From contig NC_058513.1 of the NCBI RefSeq assembly GCF_020382885.2, forward strand, positions 9,705,774 through 9,769,773: 64,000 bases of DNA. Direction: 5' to 3'. The notes beneath the pieces are model-generated. The model was not told where the DNA came from. It did not search any database and saw only the letters and a program-made list of their open reading frames with translations. This DNA comes from Scatophagus argus (lineage: Eukaryota > Chordata > Actinopteri > Scatophagidae). Position 1 is the stretch's first letter, and every line of letters starts with the position of its first letter. This document shows positions 1-12,404 of this stretch, one piece after another. Made by a program: the position numbers and the translations under genes.

Positions 1-587
1 TGGCCTTAGTTAAACATGGTTGTGGGGAAATGTGATGTGTGCGGTACAGTGGTGTGAGCAGAGCTGTTGTACATAGAGACACATCGTGACTTATGTGCAT
101 GTTGTGACACTTTATACACCTTTTCTTCTACTTGACTTTACTAAGCTACTTATGTGATATGTACGCATCTCTCTGTATCTCCGTGACCTGCAATTTGCAC
201 TCACCAAACACTTAAATTCCACTTTCCCAATTTAAAACTCTATTGGATTATCTGAAAAGTGTCGCTGGCTGAAAACATGGCTATTCTTCTTTGCACATGA
301 AAAGCTGATAGTTAGGAAGTATATGATTTTCATAGAACAGTGATGAAATGTAGATACTGTGTATGAATGCAGTCCTTGTTACATAAGATCATGACATTGT
401 ATGTTATATATAAACGATAAAAAGATAAGCTCATTTATATCCAGTCTGGAAGAATATTTCTCAGTAATCTACTTGATAGAACAAGGATAATTGTGCATTT
501 TGCAGACAGCTTTCCATTGCAAAACTTTGTCATGAGCTAAGTTTTGGTTTTGATTCTCACAGTCACTGTGACTGACTCTTCCAACAG
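1..587 (+). other. intron of trpm4 (upstream exons outside window)
   Basis: AT-rich non-coding sequence before the first recognisable trpm4 exon. The exon starting at 588 follows a good acceptor (ccaacag) and begins in the middle of a codon, so this stretch should be the tail of an intron. I see no other exon, RNA gene or repeat in it. Confidence 0.7.
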
Positions 588-3500
588 GAGCGTGGATCCT
601 GACGGCAGGCTTGCGTGAAGGCGTTGGCAGGTGTGTTGGAGAGGCAGTAAGGGATCACGCCACTGCAGCTTCATCGGTCTCCTTCAACAAGGTGGTGGCG
701 CTGGGCATTGCTCCGTGGGGCCTGGTGCACAACCGACAACAGCTGATCAACCCTCAGGTTGTACAGGCACTGTATTTTCATGTTGAATTACCTACTCTTA
801 AAAATATGGTGTTTACAATGCATGTTTGCCTTTACTTCACAATCTGGGTTCCTGATCCTAACTGTTATATTCTACCGCTGCATTTTTGCTCTTGCAGGGC
901 AGCTTTCCTGCTAAGTACTATGTCCAAAACACGTCCCGGGACTCCTGCTGTCTTGACAACAACTACCAGGCCTTCCTGCTGGTGGACGACGGGAGTGTGG
1001 GACGCAGAGGAGGAGAAACGGGGTTCAGGGCCAAACTGGAGGACTACATTTCCCACCAGCGCACAGGCATCTGGGGTGAGAGCTGGCATAATGAAATTTT
1101 ATAGTTCACATTGTATGTACAATAGAAGATTTGGAAGAAGCTGCTTCCTGCACACACACACATATATAGTCCAGGAATTTGGTTACTTGTGTAAACTGAA
1201 TGCAAAGAATGAAAACAGCTCAAAGCTTTTGCAGCTGTAAACATCCATCCAACAACCGTCCGACCCTGATTTCAAACTATTTGGCCCTCTTGTGGTGAAC
1301 ATCTACTAATGCATGTAATTGATGATCATCTGGCATCCAATGGATGAAAGCCATTGCATTCCCCTGCAAGAAAACACTTCTGTTCAGCACGTAAAATCAA
1401 GCAGAGATTTGTCCAAAATGTAACTGGGTACCTTTTCCGTGTCTGTGCTGTCTCTAATTTCTTGTATTATGAGAAAAAGATGTAGTTTCATTGTTGTAAT
1501 GTACAAACATTGATCATAATGTCTGCATTTAAAGTAAAGTCAGTAAAGGTTTATGCATGTATATTTACAGGCAGTGGCAGCATTGACATCCCTGTCCTTT
1601 GTATGCTGGTGTCAGGGGAGTCGAGCATGTTGGAGGTACAGTCACTACTTTATATGTTGGTTGCTTTTCACAGAACTTACTATTAAATTAATTTCCTTAT
1701 TATACTCTTTTATTTTGTAAAGTAACATTTGACTTTCTTTTCCTAAAATCTATCAGAGAGTGGATCTTTCTCTGAAAAACTCTATGCCCTGGCTGGTGCT
1801 GGCTGGCTCAGGGGGCCTAGCTGACTTCTTGAGTGACATCTTGGAGAATCTGTCTTCGTCCCCGGCTGTCCAATCTACCAGTGAGGGTGATGGCGAGGCG
1901 GGTCCCAGTGTGGATCTGAAAGACAAAATGACAGAACGGGTTAAGAAGCACTTCCCCTCTGAAGCGGAGACAGAAAAACTAGTGGAACGAGTATGTGTGT
2001 GCTTCTTTCTGACATGCAGAACTGGAAAAAGCTGTAGATTCACCAGCTACTCACCAGATTGTCATGAAATTCAACACTGATATTCATGATCTTAGAAGTT
2101 TTTAAATTGTTCTTGGTAGCTCCTTGAGTTCTCCTGGTTTTCATGCTTGGTCAAAGCTCAAATTTTAATCATACAGATTATTTCATTACGACCCCATAGT
2201 TTTTCTTCTCCCAAAACCCTTTGGGAAAGCTTACGTATTTGTTCCACTTTTGCAAATGCTAATAATAGTAAAATTAAGTTGTTATTACACATGTCATCCA
2301 ACAGATGGTGCGTGGAATGAACATTTATTTAGCCTCTTCTGAGGTTACTGACCTCAGGCTGTTTCTCAAGCTACCTCCTGTCTCGGTTTGACCCAGATTC
2401 CTGAAAATGCTGTCTGTTCTTCTAACTTTGGATGTCAGTTTCAGTTTTCATGTAGAATAATAGGGCAGGAGTGTATTGGGGGGAAAAAACAACAGCGTTG
2501 GACTTGTTTGCCGGGTCTGGCCAGTCAGCCCAGGCCCGCAACATGTCCCAAATGACAGGCACACAGAGCAGGCTAGTAAAGACAGACAGGACTGGATAGC
2601 TGGTAAAAATGATCTGGAATGTTTGACAATGTGTTGTCCCAGCAGGACTGGCTGTATTGTATGTGGCCAGTAAGGACCGGTTTATAAAAAAATGCCCACT
2701 TTATTCATGCTCCAAAGCTCCTGGGGATATCTGCTGTCAAAATGGCTGGAATACACTGGAAATCTGACTTCATGGAAAATTACCAGAATATAGTGTAAAA
2801 AAACAGTCTGTGTTCAGTATCATCAGTCAGCTCTCCCATGTGAATGGAAGTCTCTGCACTCCCAGCACACCTTCCTCACTGTTGCAGCTTTAAAGATTAT
2901 TTTAATTTGGTTTGTAAGTATGACATAACATCATCACCGCCACATTCGGGCTTGATTGAGTGTGGCTGTTTGCAGACTTTGAGGTTTTCTAGTGTTTAGT
3001 CAATCATTAACATAATCAGTGCCTTAGATTTAACAATACAACAATTTGTTGTATTGAACAAGGGAGTGATTGGGTACACACTCTGATTCTTTTCTCCTTG
3101 CTGGTCAATCATTACTGTTTGCACTTAACTTCAAACGCCCTGATGAAATCTTTAAATGCCAGATATGGTGCTCACTCAGCATGAGCTGGCTGCTCACTTA
3201 TTCACATTAGGGCTGTGGTAATACCTTTTGTCACAGAATCTTCACTATCTGTCAACTTTGTAGTCTCTTTCTCAGTAACACCAAGGCTTGTGCTCATATA
3301 TTCAAGATGTTTTTCTTGCCTCCTTGTTCTGGGTTTCCAGGCTCTGAGCATCTACCAGAACAGAGACTTCATTACCGTGTATCATGGAGAGCAGGAGGGT
3401 CCAAATGACTTTGATACAGTCCTGCTCAAAGCATTGGTGGGAGGTACATACGACTTCATTCAAATTCAGTAAATTGCTGATGTTTTAGGTGGCAACACGT

Positions 3501-6500
3501 CTTTATTTTGTTGTTTTGTGGTGTGTTTCTCTGTTTCTCAGCTAGTAAACAGCGTGCATCAGTGGATGCCAGCCCTTACAATGAAGAGTTGAGGCTAGCC
3601 GTCACATGGAACAGGGTTGACATTGCCAAGAGTGAACTCTTCAACGGAGACATACAGTGGAGGGTAAAAAGAAAAAATACATGTTACATTCAGAGAAATG
3701 CTACCGCTATGAAGGAGATTCATTATGTAAAGTCTATCAACCACCTTGTATTGAAATCTGCCTATTAAACAATCGTCTTCATCCGATTGAATAGTATGAA
3801 GACTTGGAAGATTCCATGTCGGATGCCCTGATCAATGACAAGCCTCAGTTTGTGCGTCTTTTCACTGAGAATGGCCTCAACATCCTGGACTACCTGACTT
3901 ATGGCAGGCTGGAAAACCTCTACCAATCTGTGGGCGATGGGACGGTGCTTTACCAGCTACTCCAGCGGCGTTTACTGGAGCGGCTAGGAACTGCAGCCCC
4001 TGTGCAAGCATCATCAAACCCGCAGGACTCAGCGTCCAAAGTGGCAGCAGATAACCTGCAGAGTGGTCCCGTGACGCAGATCAGCCTTTTTGAGGTCAGT
4101 TTTTCTGATGAGAGAGAGAGAGAGAAAGATCCATGTCCCTGGTCTAAGTACAATGAAAACAAGTGTAGAATAGTTGTTTTAATGTGCACACTTTTGTTTG
4201 CTTCTGACTATACCCCTTCTTTTTCTCAGATTGCTGGAGTCCTGGAACTGTTAATGGGCGATGTCTGCCAGCCGTTTTATTATGATGTTTTGGGCTTAGA
4301 ACAGATTGCATCGAAGAGGAGAGCGCTTAGGGTATGTAGAGTATGGAATATGTAGATGTACATCAGAGCTAATTAACTGCTGGTTTTAGAAGACAAGAGG
4401 GAATGACATGACACCTGTCACTCTCAACCTGATACCCACTCCCCTGCTTTTTTGCATCCCCCCCAGCGTGCCAGTAAGCTGCTGCGTGGAGACTGCTTGT
4501 ATCGGGAGAGGCGCTGCCTCTTCCCCTGGGCTTCGCTCTTCATCTGGGCCGTCCTACAGAACCGCAGCGAGATGGCCACCTTTTTCTGGGAAATGGTAAA
4601 ATGTCTGAGACTTATAAAGAGCAAAAAGTATGGCTGCTGTTTTTCAGTTTTTCTAAAATAAGCACATGTCAATCTTTTGCGGTCTTGGTGCAGTCAAACT
4701 CAGAGCTGTCTCAGAGCAGTAGACCACAAACTTCACCATTAGATACCATATCAGTATCTGAAATGAAGGACTTTGTTTCCTGTGTTGTCTCTTGCAGGCA
4801 GGAGAGTCAGTGCTGAGTGCTCTGAGTGGCTGCAAGATCCTGAGGGAACTGTCCAAGCTGGAGGTTGAGACTGAGACCAAACTGTCCATGAAAGAGCTGG
4901 CCCAGAGGTTTGAGAATCTGGCACATGGTGAGACATTATTTCGGTTTAACAGTATGATGAAAAATGAGAATGAAAAATGTGCAGAAATTATGATCAGACA
5001 TTATAATTGATAGCCCAATTGTTGTATTCAGTGTGATTTGGCCACCCCTTATAAGTGAGAGGCAGATATGAGTAATTTAACTATTGACTTTTCCTGAAAG
5101 TCTTTATGTTGTTCAGGGGTTTAACCTCAATACTAGCCTTACAAATAAGCTCTTACTGCATGTGTCTTTCTCTTCTCTCAGATATCTTCAGCTCTTGCTA
5201 TCGAAGCAATGAGAGTCGCTCTTTCACCCTGCTCATTAGGAAATCTCCAGTTTGGGGTGGTACCACCTGCCTGCAGATGGCAATGGGTGCTGATGCAAGA
5301 CTTTTCTTTAGTCATGATGGAGTACAGGTGTGTCACGGTTTTCACACCTGTGTGACTGACATGTGAAAGACAGCAATGAGACCAGGTTTTTGATTTCATT
5401 GTGGCAGCTTAAGCAGTTCTACTCATCCTCAGGCATTTTAAAATTGCATTTCGGATCTAGATATTAAACCTGCTAACCAATATTTTCATGCTGAAGTTTG
5501 TTATCTTAGAAAGTAATTAAATAAATTAAGTCCATTACCCTTCCCTTATATTGAAATAACGTTGAAGAGGAGCTTAAATCACAGTTTCTATTAACAGCAT
5601 TTGCACTTAAAAATTAATAATGATAGAATACCACACAGACACCACAGCACATTTTCAGTTGGTGAAAATGATCTAATTTCTCTTCTCCTCCAGTCTCTGT
5701 TGTCTCAGATCTGGTGGGGTGACATGAAGAGGAACACGGAGGTGTGGAAGGTCCTGCTGACCTTCTTCTGCCCCATCTTCTGTTACACCAACCTCATTTC
5801 CTTCAGGTAAAAACCACATTATTCTTTGTCTTTATCTTTGTCTTTGACTTCTGCTGCTGCTGCTGCTTCTTTTTCTTCTTCTTTCTCTACTACTGCTGCT
5901 ACTTCATTCAGCCGACTCTGATTTCAGGACTGATAGTTTTGAACATGCTCTCCCTCACAGGAAACAAGAGGACCATCAGCAAGAGGAGGAGGGGAAGCCT
6001 AATGAGGACGGGCTGGGCAGGGACAACGACAGCCTTTATGGCACCACCATTTTCTCTTTCTCGGACATCAAGCACATGTACTACTTTTAACTCTTTATTG
6101 ACTGAGTGTAGAATGAATGTCTGTTTTTGTGACTTGTGTAAGTTTGTGACAAATGTTTCATTGTTGTACCAGTGAAGCTGATGCACAAGGATCAAACTCT
6201 CCCAGGATAGCTACCATCAAAGGTGAGTCCTCTTTAAACATGGCACCTCTGAAGAGGCTCTGAAAGGATAGATGGTTGCAGAAATAATCACTTTCAGCAG
6301 CTTTTAAGACTAACCAGCCCCAACCAGCTACAAATCGATGTCCAATAACCATCCATACAGGCATACCTGAGACTCACAGACCGCCAAAGCGTCCGTTCAT
6401 AGTGTCAAGATGGCGTCAGTTCTGGTTTGCGCCCGTCACCTCATTTTTGGGCAACGTCCTGATGTACTTCCTCTTCCTCCTGCTGTTTGCCTACGTGCTG

Positions 6501-9500
6501 TTGGTGGACTTCAAGCCCCCGCCGCCCTCTGGTCCAGCCATTTCCGAGTATGTGCTGTATTTCTGGGTATTCACCATTGTGTGTGAGGAGATCCGGGAGG
6601 TGAGTGAAGAGCGACATCTTAATGTCTTACAAAAGTAGAAATTCGATACTGAACAGATAAGTAACTTACAGTCATTCATAATTTGCAAAGTGATATTGCA
6701 CAGATTACAACTGAATGTGCTTTTCATTGTTTCAGCTATATGTAGTGTTATGTTAATAGCTGTGTTTCATTTATGGATCTATTGAACTGATTGATGTCTT
6801 TGCTTTTAAGACATTCTTTTTGGGGACGATGCCTTGGCGTCAGAGGATGAGAGTGTACATTCAGGATGTGTGGAACAAGTTTGACCTCATTGCCATCTCA
6901 CTGTTCATCATAGGATTAATTTGCAGGTACAGATAACATGTTCTAGTTCATTTATGTATTTTAAGGCACTTGCTTTCAATGGCTTTTGCTCCTGACACCT
7001 TTAAAAACAGCATGTTAAGAATTATCACAGAAATTAACTTTCCTATATCTCATATGTCCCGAGTGTCGGGAACTCAAATTATGTACACACCCCTCACTTC
7101 CAAATCCAAATTCTAGTTGAGAACCTTTAAAATGCTGTTATTCTACATGTTGTCCACTAGGTGGTGCTGGTGTTTTAGTGTATTCGCTCATTCTGTGTTA
7201 CAGGCTGTTCAAATGGTCATACGAATTTGGCAGGGATGTTATGTGTGTGGATTACATGGTCTTCACCCTCCGTCTCATTCACATATTTGCCATTCACAAA
7301 CAGTTGGGACCAAAAATCATTATTGTTGGCAAGATGGTGAGAAATATTAACTTAATACAAATATTACTTAGCAGCATGTTTGGGTCACAGTGATGAAAAG
7401 ACAACATTTTTTCTCCTGTTCAGATGAAGGATGTCTTCTTCTTCCTGTTCTTTCTGGGGGTGTGGCTCATGGCATATGGAGTGGCCAATCAGGCTCTTAT
7501 TTACTCGTATGACCCTCGCCTGGATCGCATCTTCCGCCGGGTTTTCTACAGGCCATACTTACATATTTTTGGACAGATCCCTGTAGAAGAGATGGATGGT
7601 ATAAGAGCATCTTGCATACTGAGAAAACCTTAGTTACAAACCAGCATTATCTTAATGTATCTGTTGCAACAGGTCATTTTTTTTTCAACATCAATTGCAG
7701 CTTTTGAAAATTCACTGCAGGAATTTATGATAATATGCAAAGACATGCTTTAATCTTACCTTTGCTTGTGTGTCTTTCCCAGTGGGGAAGACGTGGGACA
7801 TGGAATGCACAAACAACGTGACATTGATTGAAAATGGCGATGAGCCATGCAGAGTTATGAATAGCAACTGGCTGGTGGTAATTTTGCTGGTTGTCTATCT
7901 GCTGGTCACCAACATCCTGCTCATCAACCTGCTCATCGCCATGTTCAGGTGACAAACGAGAAGATTGTTGCATCAGTCTGTCTCATCGGTAGTCTGTGTT
8001 TACAGATACCCTGACAATGCTCTCTTTGTGTCCTTTCAGCCACACCTTCTCTGAAGTGCAGACCCACAGTGACATCTACTGGAAGTTCCAGCGCTACAAC
8101 TTGATTGTCCAGTACCACTCCCGTCCTTCCCTGGCTCCTCCTTTCATCATCCTCTCTCACATTAATCTCTTTATCAAGAGGAACATCCGCAAGGTGCCCT
8201 CGATTAAGATCCACCACTTTGGTCAGTATTAAAACAGTAGTCTTAAAGAGAGGCTCCAGTGTTTTTAAGTCTGGGCCCTACATTTATATATTTTGGTGTG
8301 TGAATGATTTATACATCACAGAAGTTTTAGAATTGAGCCAGTTGACTGCTTCAGCTGGCAACTGTGATACACACAACAAAAAAATATGTAAAAACAGGGC
8401 CATAGTCCTAGTGATATCAGATTTAAAAATGTTATGTTGAGTTAAAAATGTAAGAAATTTCTTTTAGTTGAACAAAAGCAATGTGATGTTTAATTTTAAT
8501 TTTTATTATTTGTATTTTACTTTATTTTACCAGCAAGTCCCATTGTGATTAAAATCTCTTTTACAAGAGAGACCTGTTTAAGGTGGCAGTCACAAATCAC
8601 AACATATTAAAATCAACAAACAACACATTATATGGTTTTAATTTGTAGCTTCCTTTTCTTCACTCAGTGTAATTTTTATCATTATCTAATAGTTGCTGTA
8701 GGCATTTCCAATTTTGTACTTCCTCATTGGCTTCAGTACAGCTGTAGTAGTTCCTGCTTGGTTCAAGGAAAGAAAGGAATAGCAATCATGTTGTGAATTA
8801 CAGTAATGATAACCAAAAAACAACTCACTGTCTTTTTTGTCAGTGTTGGAGTTAAGAGGGAAGGCGGCCAACAGGTTAATGACGTGGGAAACCATTCAGA
8901 AGGAAGACTTCCTGACTGCACAGAGCAAGATTCAGAAAAGCAGTGACTCAGAGAGGCTCAAGCGGATGTCTGTAAAGTGAGCCCGCCTTCCTACACCTAC
9001 ACCGTAGCAGTGAAATCTCTTGTGTTTTTAGCTCCATCGTACTGAAGTCAGTGTCTGCCTTTTTTTACAGAGTGGATGGTCTGGTCAAAAATCTGACTGA
9101 CAGCAGAGACTTTGACCACAGGCTGAGGGCTTTAGAGAATGAGGTAAAATTAAAGCACTCATTTAAAAAGCGTGTATCATTCTTGAGTGTTTGTGTCATC
9201 TTGATGCAGACTCTAAAAGAGCTAGTGCACTGTCCTGTATATATAAAGGTTAAATAACGATCTCCTGCCCACATATAGCAGGTCATAGACATTATGACTA
9301 CTAGAACACTATGCTCCGATGTTGATATTACACTGGTTATCACTGTGGTTATCTGTGATAAATCACAAATATTTATTACAGGAATAGTTTTTCATCTAGG
9401 GACATATGCTTATTTAGGGGTCCTTTGTGATAAAAGAAGAAGAAGAAGATCAATACCTTTCATGTTTGTACTGTATATATGAAGCTACTGCGCAGCCAGC

Positions 9501-10008
9501 AGTCATTTAGCTTGGCTTAGCTTAATGGGTGTGTGTCGGGGAAGGTATTTCACTTAAGAGCTAATGTAAGTTGTCAAAGTGATCCTCACTGCAGGGGTTA
9601 TGGCCAGAACCAGGCTAGCAGTTTCCTCCTGTATTCACAATATACCGATCCTTTTCTCATATGTCTCAGAGTTACTGAATATCAAGACATTTTTGATCCT
9701 TCTCAGATGGAGTACTGCTCAAATGCTCTCAGCTGGATTGTGGATACTTTGGCACAAGGCAGCACGTTCAAACCACCTCGGCCTCCACCTGCATTACGAG
9801 GTACTTCCAAAGCAGAACATACATGTATCTTCACGGAAACTGTATTATAGTTATTCATGTTGGAATGTCAGCGGTTGTTCTCGCTAAGCTTGAACAATTG
9901 ATGTATTTCACATGTAGTGTATTTCTCCAGTCATTACTAGTTGACATGCTCTCACTTATCTGTCTCTTCCTCTGTACAGATGCTTTCCCTTCTTCCAATT
10001 CTGCCTGA
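588..10008 (+). CDS. trpm4: TRPM4 cation channel, 5'-truncated by window edge
   Basis: This encodes the C-terminal ~1,098 residues of a TRPM4-type channel: plasma-membrane, Ca2+-activated, passing Na+/K+ but not Ca2+. Exons read in phase: 588-757, 898-1075, 1571-1635, 1757-1990, 3341-3443, 3542-3663, 3795-4094, 4230-4331, 4467-4595, 4798-4927, 5182-5327, 5694-5806, 5961-6077, 6173-6222, 6361-6599, 6811-6926, 7204-7336, 7424-7598, 7783-7948, 8040-8221, 8844-8976, 9071-9143, 9707-9800, 9980-10008. The N-terminal part is the TRPM homology region ([18 protein letters not shown]). Membrane segments run from about 6420 to 7948. The pore exon has [10 protein letters not shown], the filter plus acidic stretch typical of TRPM4/5, and INLLIAMF ends S6. 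A short charged segment follows, with a proline-rich C-terminus. The hrc neighbour favours TRPM4 over TRPM5. A poly(A) signal AATAAA lies at 10216-10221. The first exons are outside the window. Confidence 0.93.
5846..5905 (+). repeat. CTG/CTT-type trinucleotide repeat in a trpm4 intron
   Basis: Imperfect run of ctg, ctt and cta triplets between the exons ending 5806 and starting 5961. It is intronic. The reading frame through it is an accidental low-complexity translation. Confidence 0.7.
8506..8600 (+). repeat. dispersed repeat fragment in a trpm4 intron
   Basis: The segment reading through 'accagcaagtcccattg' and 'caagagagacctg' resembles a dispersed repeat I associate with teleost genomes. 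The identification is from memory of the pattern only, and the family is not named. Confidence 0.35.
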
Positions 10009-10494
10009 GTTTGACCTCGGCGATGCCTTCACTTGCTCAGGGTCTGTAAAACGAGGATGAAACCATGCTAACTGTTACTGTGCACACCAGCCATGGTCAT
10101 CACTGGACTCAGTTGCTAAATAGTTTTAACTGTTTCAGACTTAATGTGAAAAAATAGCAGCCATCACTACTTTTTACAGTATTTAAGTGTGCAATCAGTC
10201 TTTTTCATATGCTAAAATAAAGTGTATGCATGGTATATTTTATTTTATAAAGCTATTACATCTTTATTGCTGTAAGTTTTGTAATTACAGAGTTATTTCT
10301 GGAATTCTGTTACTCTTTTTTATTAATAGGCAATAGGTTTTTACTCTTTTATTGAATATATGATATTACAGTTACTAAATGGTTGCATTTTATGTTAAAG
10401 CATGTATGTTGTATATAAAGTAGAATGAATGAGTCTTTGTTGTTTTATCTAAACATTTTTGGAAACAGGTTTATTCACTTTTTTATGAGACTGA

Positions 10495-10820
10495 GATTGT
10501 TCCCACTCTCAGACAGTTAGCTTATCTTAGCATGATGACTGAAAATAAGGGGCAACAGCTAGCCTGGCTCAAGATTCAGTATAACATGGTAATTAGTGGT
10601 GATTACACTTTAGTGGTACTTAGTAGAGGAAGTAGTACTGATAGGTGACTTTTGTTAATTGGTTTCGCAGTTTCTGCATTTGCCAGCTTTTATGCTAAGC
10701 TAAGCTATCTGGCTGCTTGTGGTAGCTTCGTATTTAACAGGAAGATGAGTGGTTTGTCGACTAACTCTGCAAGAAAATAATAAATGTATTTCCCAAAATC
10801 TTTGGCTATTTCTTTAATCA
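10495..10820 (+). repeat. teleost dispersed repeat (SINE/MITE-like)
   Basis: Contains 'cagctagcctggct', then 'ttatgctaagctaagct', 'ggctgcttgtggtagcttc' and a final 'aagaaaataataaatgtatttccc'. This ordered set of phrases is characteristic of an abundant teleost repeat, here degraded. Assignment rests on pattern recognition, and boundaries are approximate. Confidence 0.55.
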
Positions 10821-11229
10821 TAATAAGAAATCTTTATTTCTATTTCAGCCTACCTTACACACTGCAGACCAGAAATAAATGATAAATGGAGCTATTGTAC
10901 CACTATAGTAAGTAACACTCCCTTGAGAACAAATATGTCAAAGTGTACAGCTGGGTGCGGTCGCTTAATAGGCTGAATATTTGTCGGGCCGAAGTACAGT
11001 AAGCTTTGAGCACCAAAACAAAGTTAAACTGAGCTAGACATGGAAAATTTAATGAAAATCTCTGAGTGAATGTGTAACTAAAACATAGGGGTGAGGTAGA
11101 TGAACATACCATGGAGAGAAGGAGATATGGGTAGTGTGAAAGGTGCACCATGGTGCCGAGTTTCAGGAGGCTATGCCAGAGCTCTATTGAAGGTCACATA
11201 GTGGGGCAGAGCTATTGAAGGAGTCTTTA

Positions 11230-11256
11230 CTGTAAATAGCCAGCTGAGCCACCTGT
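11230..11256 (+). promoter_or_regulatory. candidate muscle enhancer: MEF2-like site plus two E-boxes
   Basis: Within 25 bases there is a near-match to a MEF2 site (CTGTAAATAG, one or two mismatches), an E-box CAGCTG at 11241-11246 and an E-box CACCTG at 11250-11255. It lies about 1.15 kb upstream of hrc, whose mammalian relative is expressed in striated muscle. Motifs this short occur by chance, so this is only a candidate. Confidence 0.3.
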
Positions 11257-12404
11257 CAGTGGCACCAGTGGGGAGACGGTGTCATCACTTTCTGCCTTGC
11301 TGCCTCCTAGCTGCATGACGGCTGCATATGTAAACATTCACTCATGTAAGTGAGCATGTGTTTCTCAACCCTCATGTTTATATTTTATGAATGATTTTGA
11401 TTTAAGGGCTCCTCACCTGCAATGCTGCTGAATCTAAATCTCCCTTCTGTCTCTCATTAGGCTTCATAGTGAAAACCTGCAAGAAAAAAACATTCTGTAC
11501 TTGAAATGCGAACCATTTCTGTGGACTGTCAGTTTGAACACAGGGCACGTGCAGACAGCCATCATCTCCATTTCCTTCTATTTACATCCTTTCTGACATG
11601 TTCTTCCTCTGCCATGGGATTGGCACACAGATGTTACCTTTGCTCTTGAGAAATGGTCTGAGATGTGCTATTTGTAGTGATCAGTGTCCTTAACTTGTTG
11701 GGGCTTAGAATAAACAGCAAAAGCCAAAGTTGTGGTGGTGTGTGAATTTTTTTCTTTGTGTCTCAGTGAGAATTTATGAACTGGTCAGACATCAGTTTGA
11801 TTTTTATTTGATTTTATTTGTTTATATTTTATTGGGTAATTTCTGTTTTGGGCAATTTACAAATGTGTTACACTTGCATAATATTAGGAAAAAAAATACT
11901 AATAGATAATGAAAATATCTAATGTCAGTATGTCAGTGATTCAATAGCTGAAATTCTCCCTCCCTCTCATTTCCCTATGTTCTTTCAGCGCTCATTTCCC
12001 CTCCCTCCTGCAGTCCCCCTGTCTGCCATATGCACACACCCACCTCCCTAATACACTGGGTTGAGGGCGTCAGGAGCATTCTTCCCAGACATGTGCCTCT
12101 GTCACTCATACAAGCACACAACTACACCTCACAGCTTGTGTTTCCACTGTGTCCTCTCTGTTCCCAACACAAGGCTGGCAAGCGGCTCTGACTGTCGGCT
12201 TTCTTCTCCCCGTCTCTCTGGATCCTGAAGCAAAGGCCTAAACAGTATACCAGAATCACCAGCAGCTCGATTACATTTTCTGTGGACTGTGTGTTAAAAT
12301 TCCTTCAGTTGTTTTTGCTTTTGGTGGAAGACACAAGGTAGAGACGTTCATCCGGTCTGGATTTGTAGTGCAGAGGAGGTCCTCCACTTGATTCGTTTTC
12401 CAAA

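Larger units (their letters stand above)
10009..12404 (+). other. trpm4 3' UTR and trpm4-hrc intergenic region
   Basis: It starts with the trpm4 3' UTR (AATAAA at 10216-10221), then a dispersed repeat at about 10495-10820. Between 11230 and 11256 there is a dense group of muscle-type motifs. The last ~220 bases should hold the hrc promoter and 5' UTR. No further coding sequence is recognisable. Confidence 0.6.
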
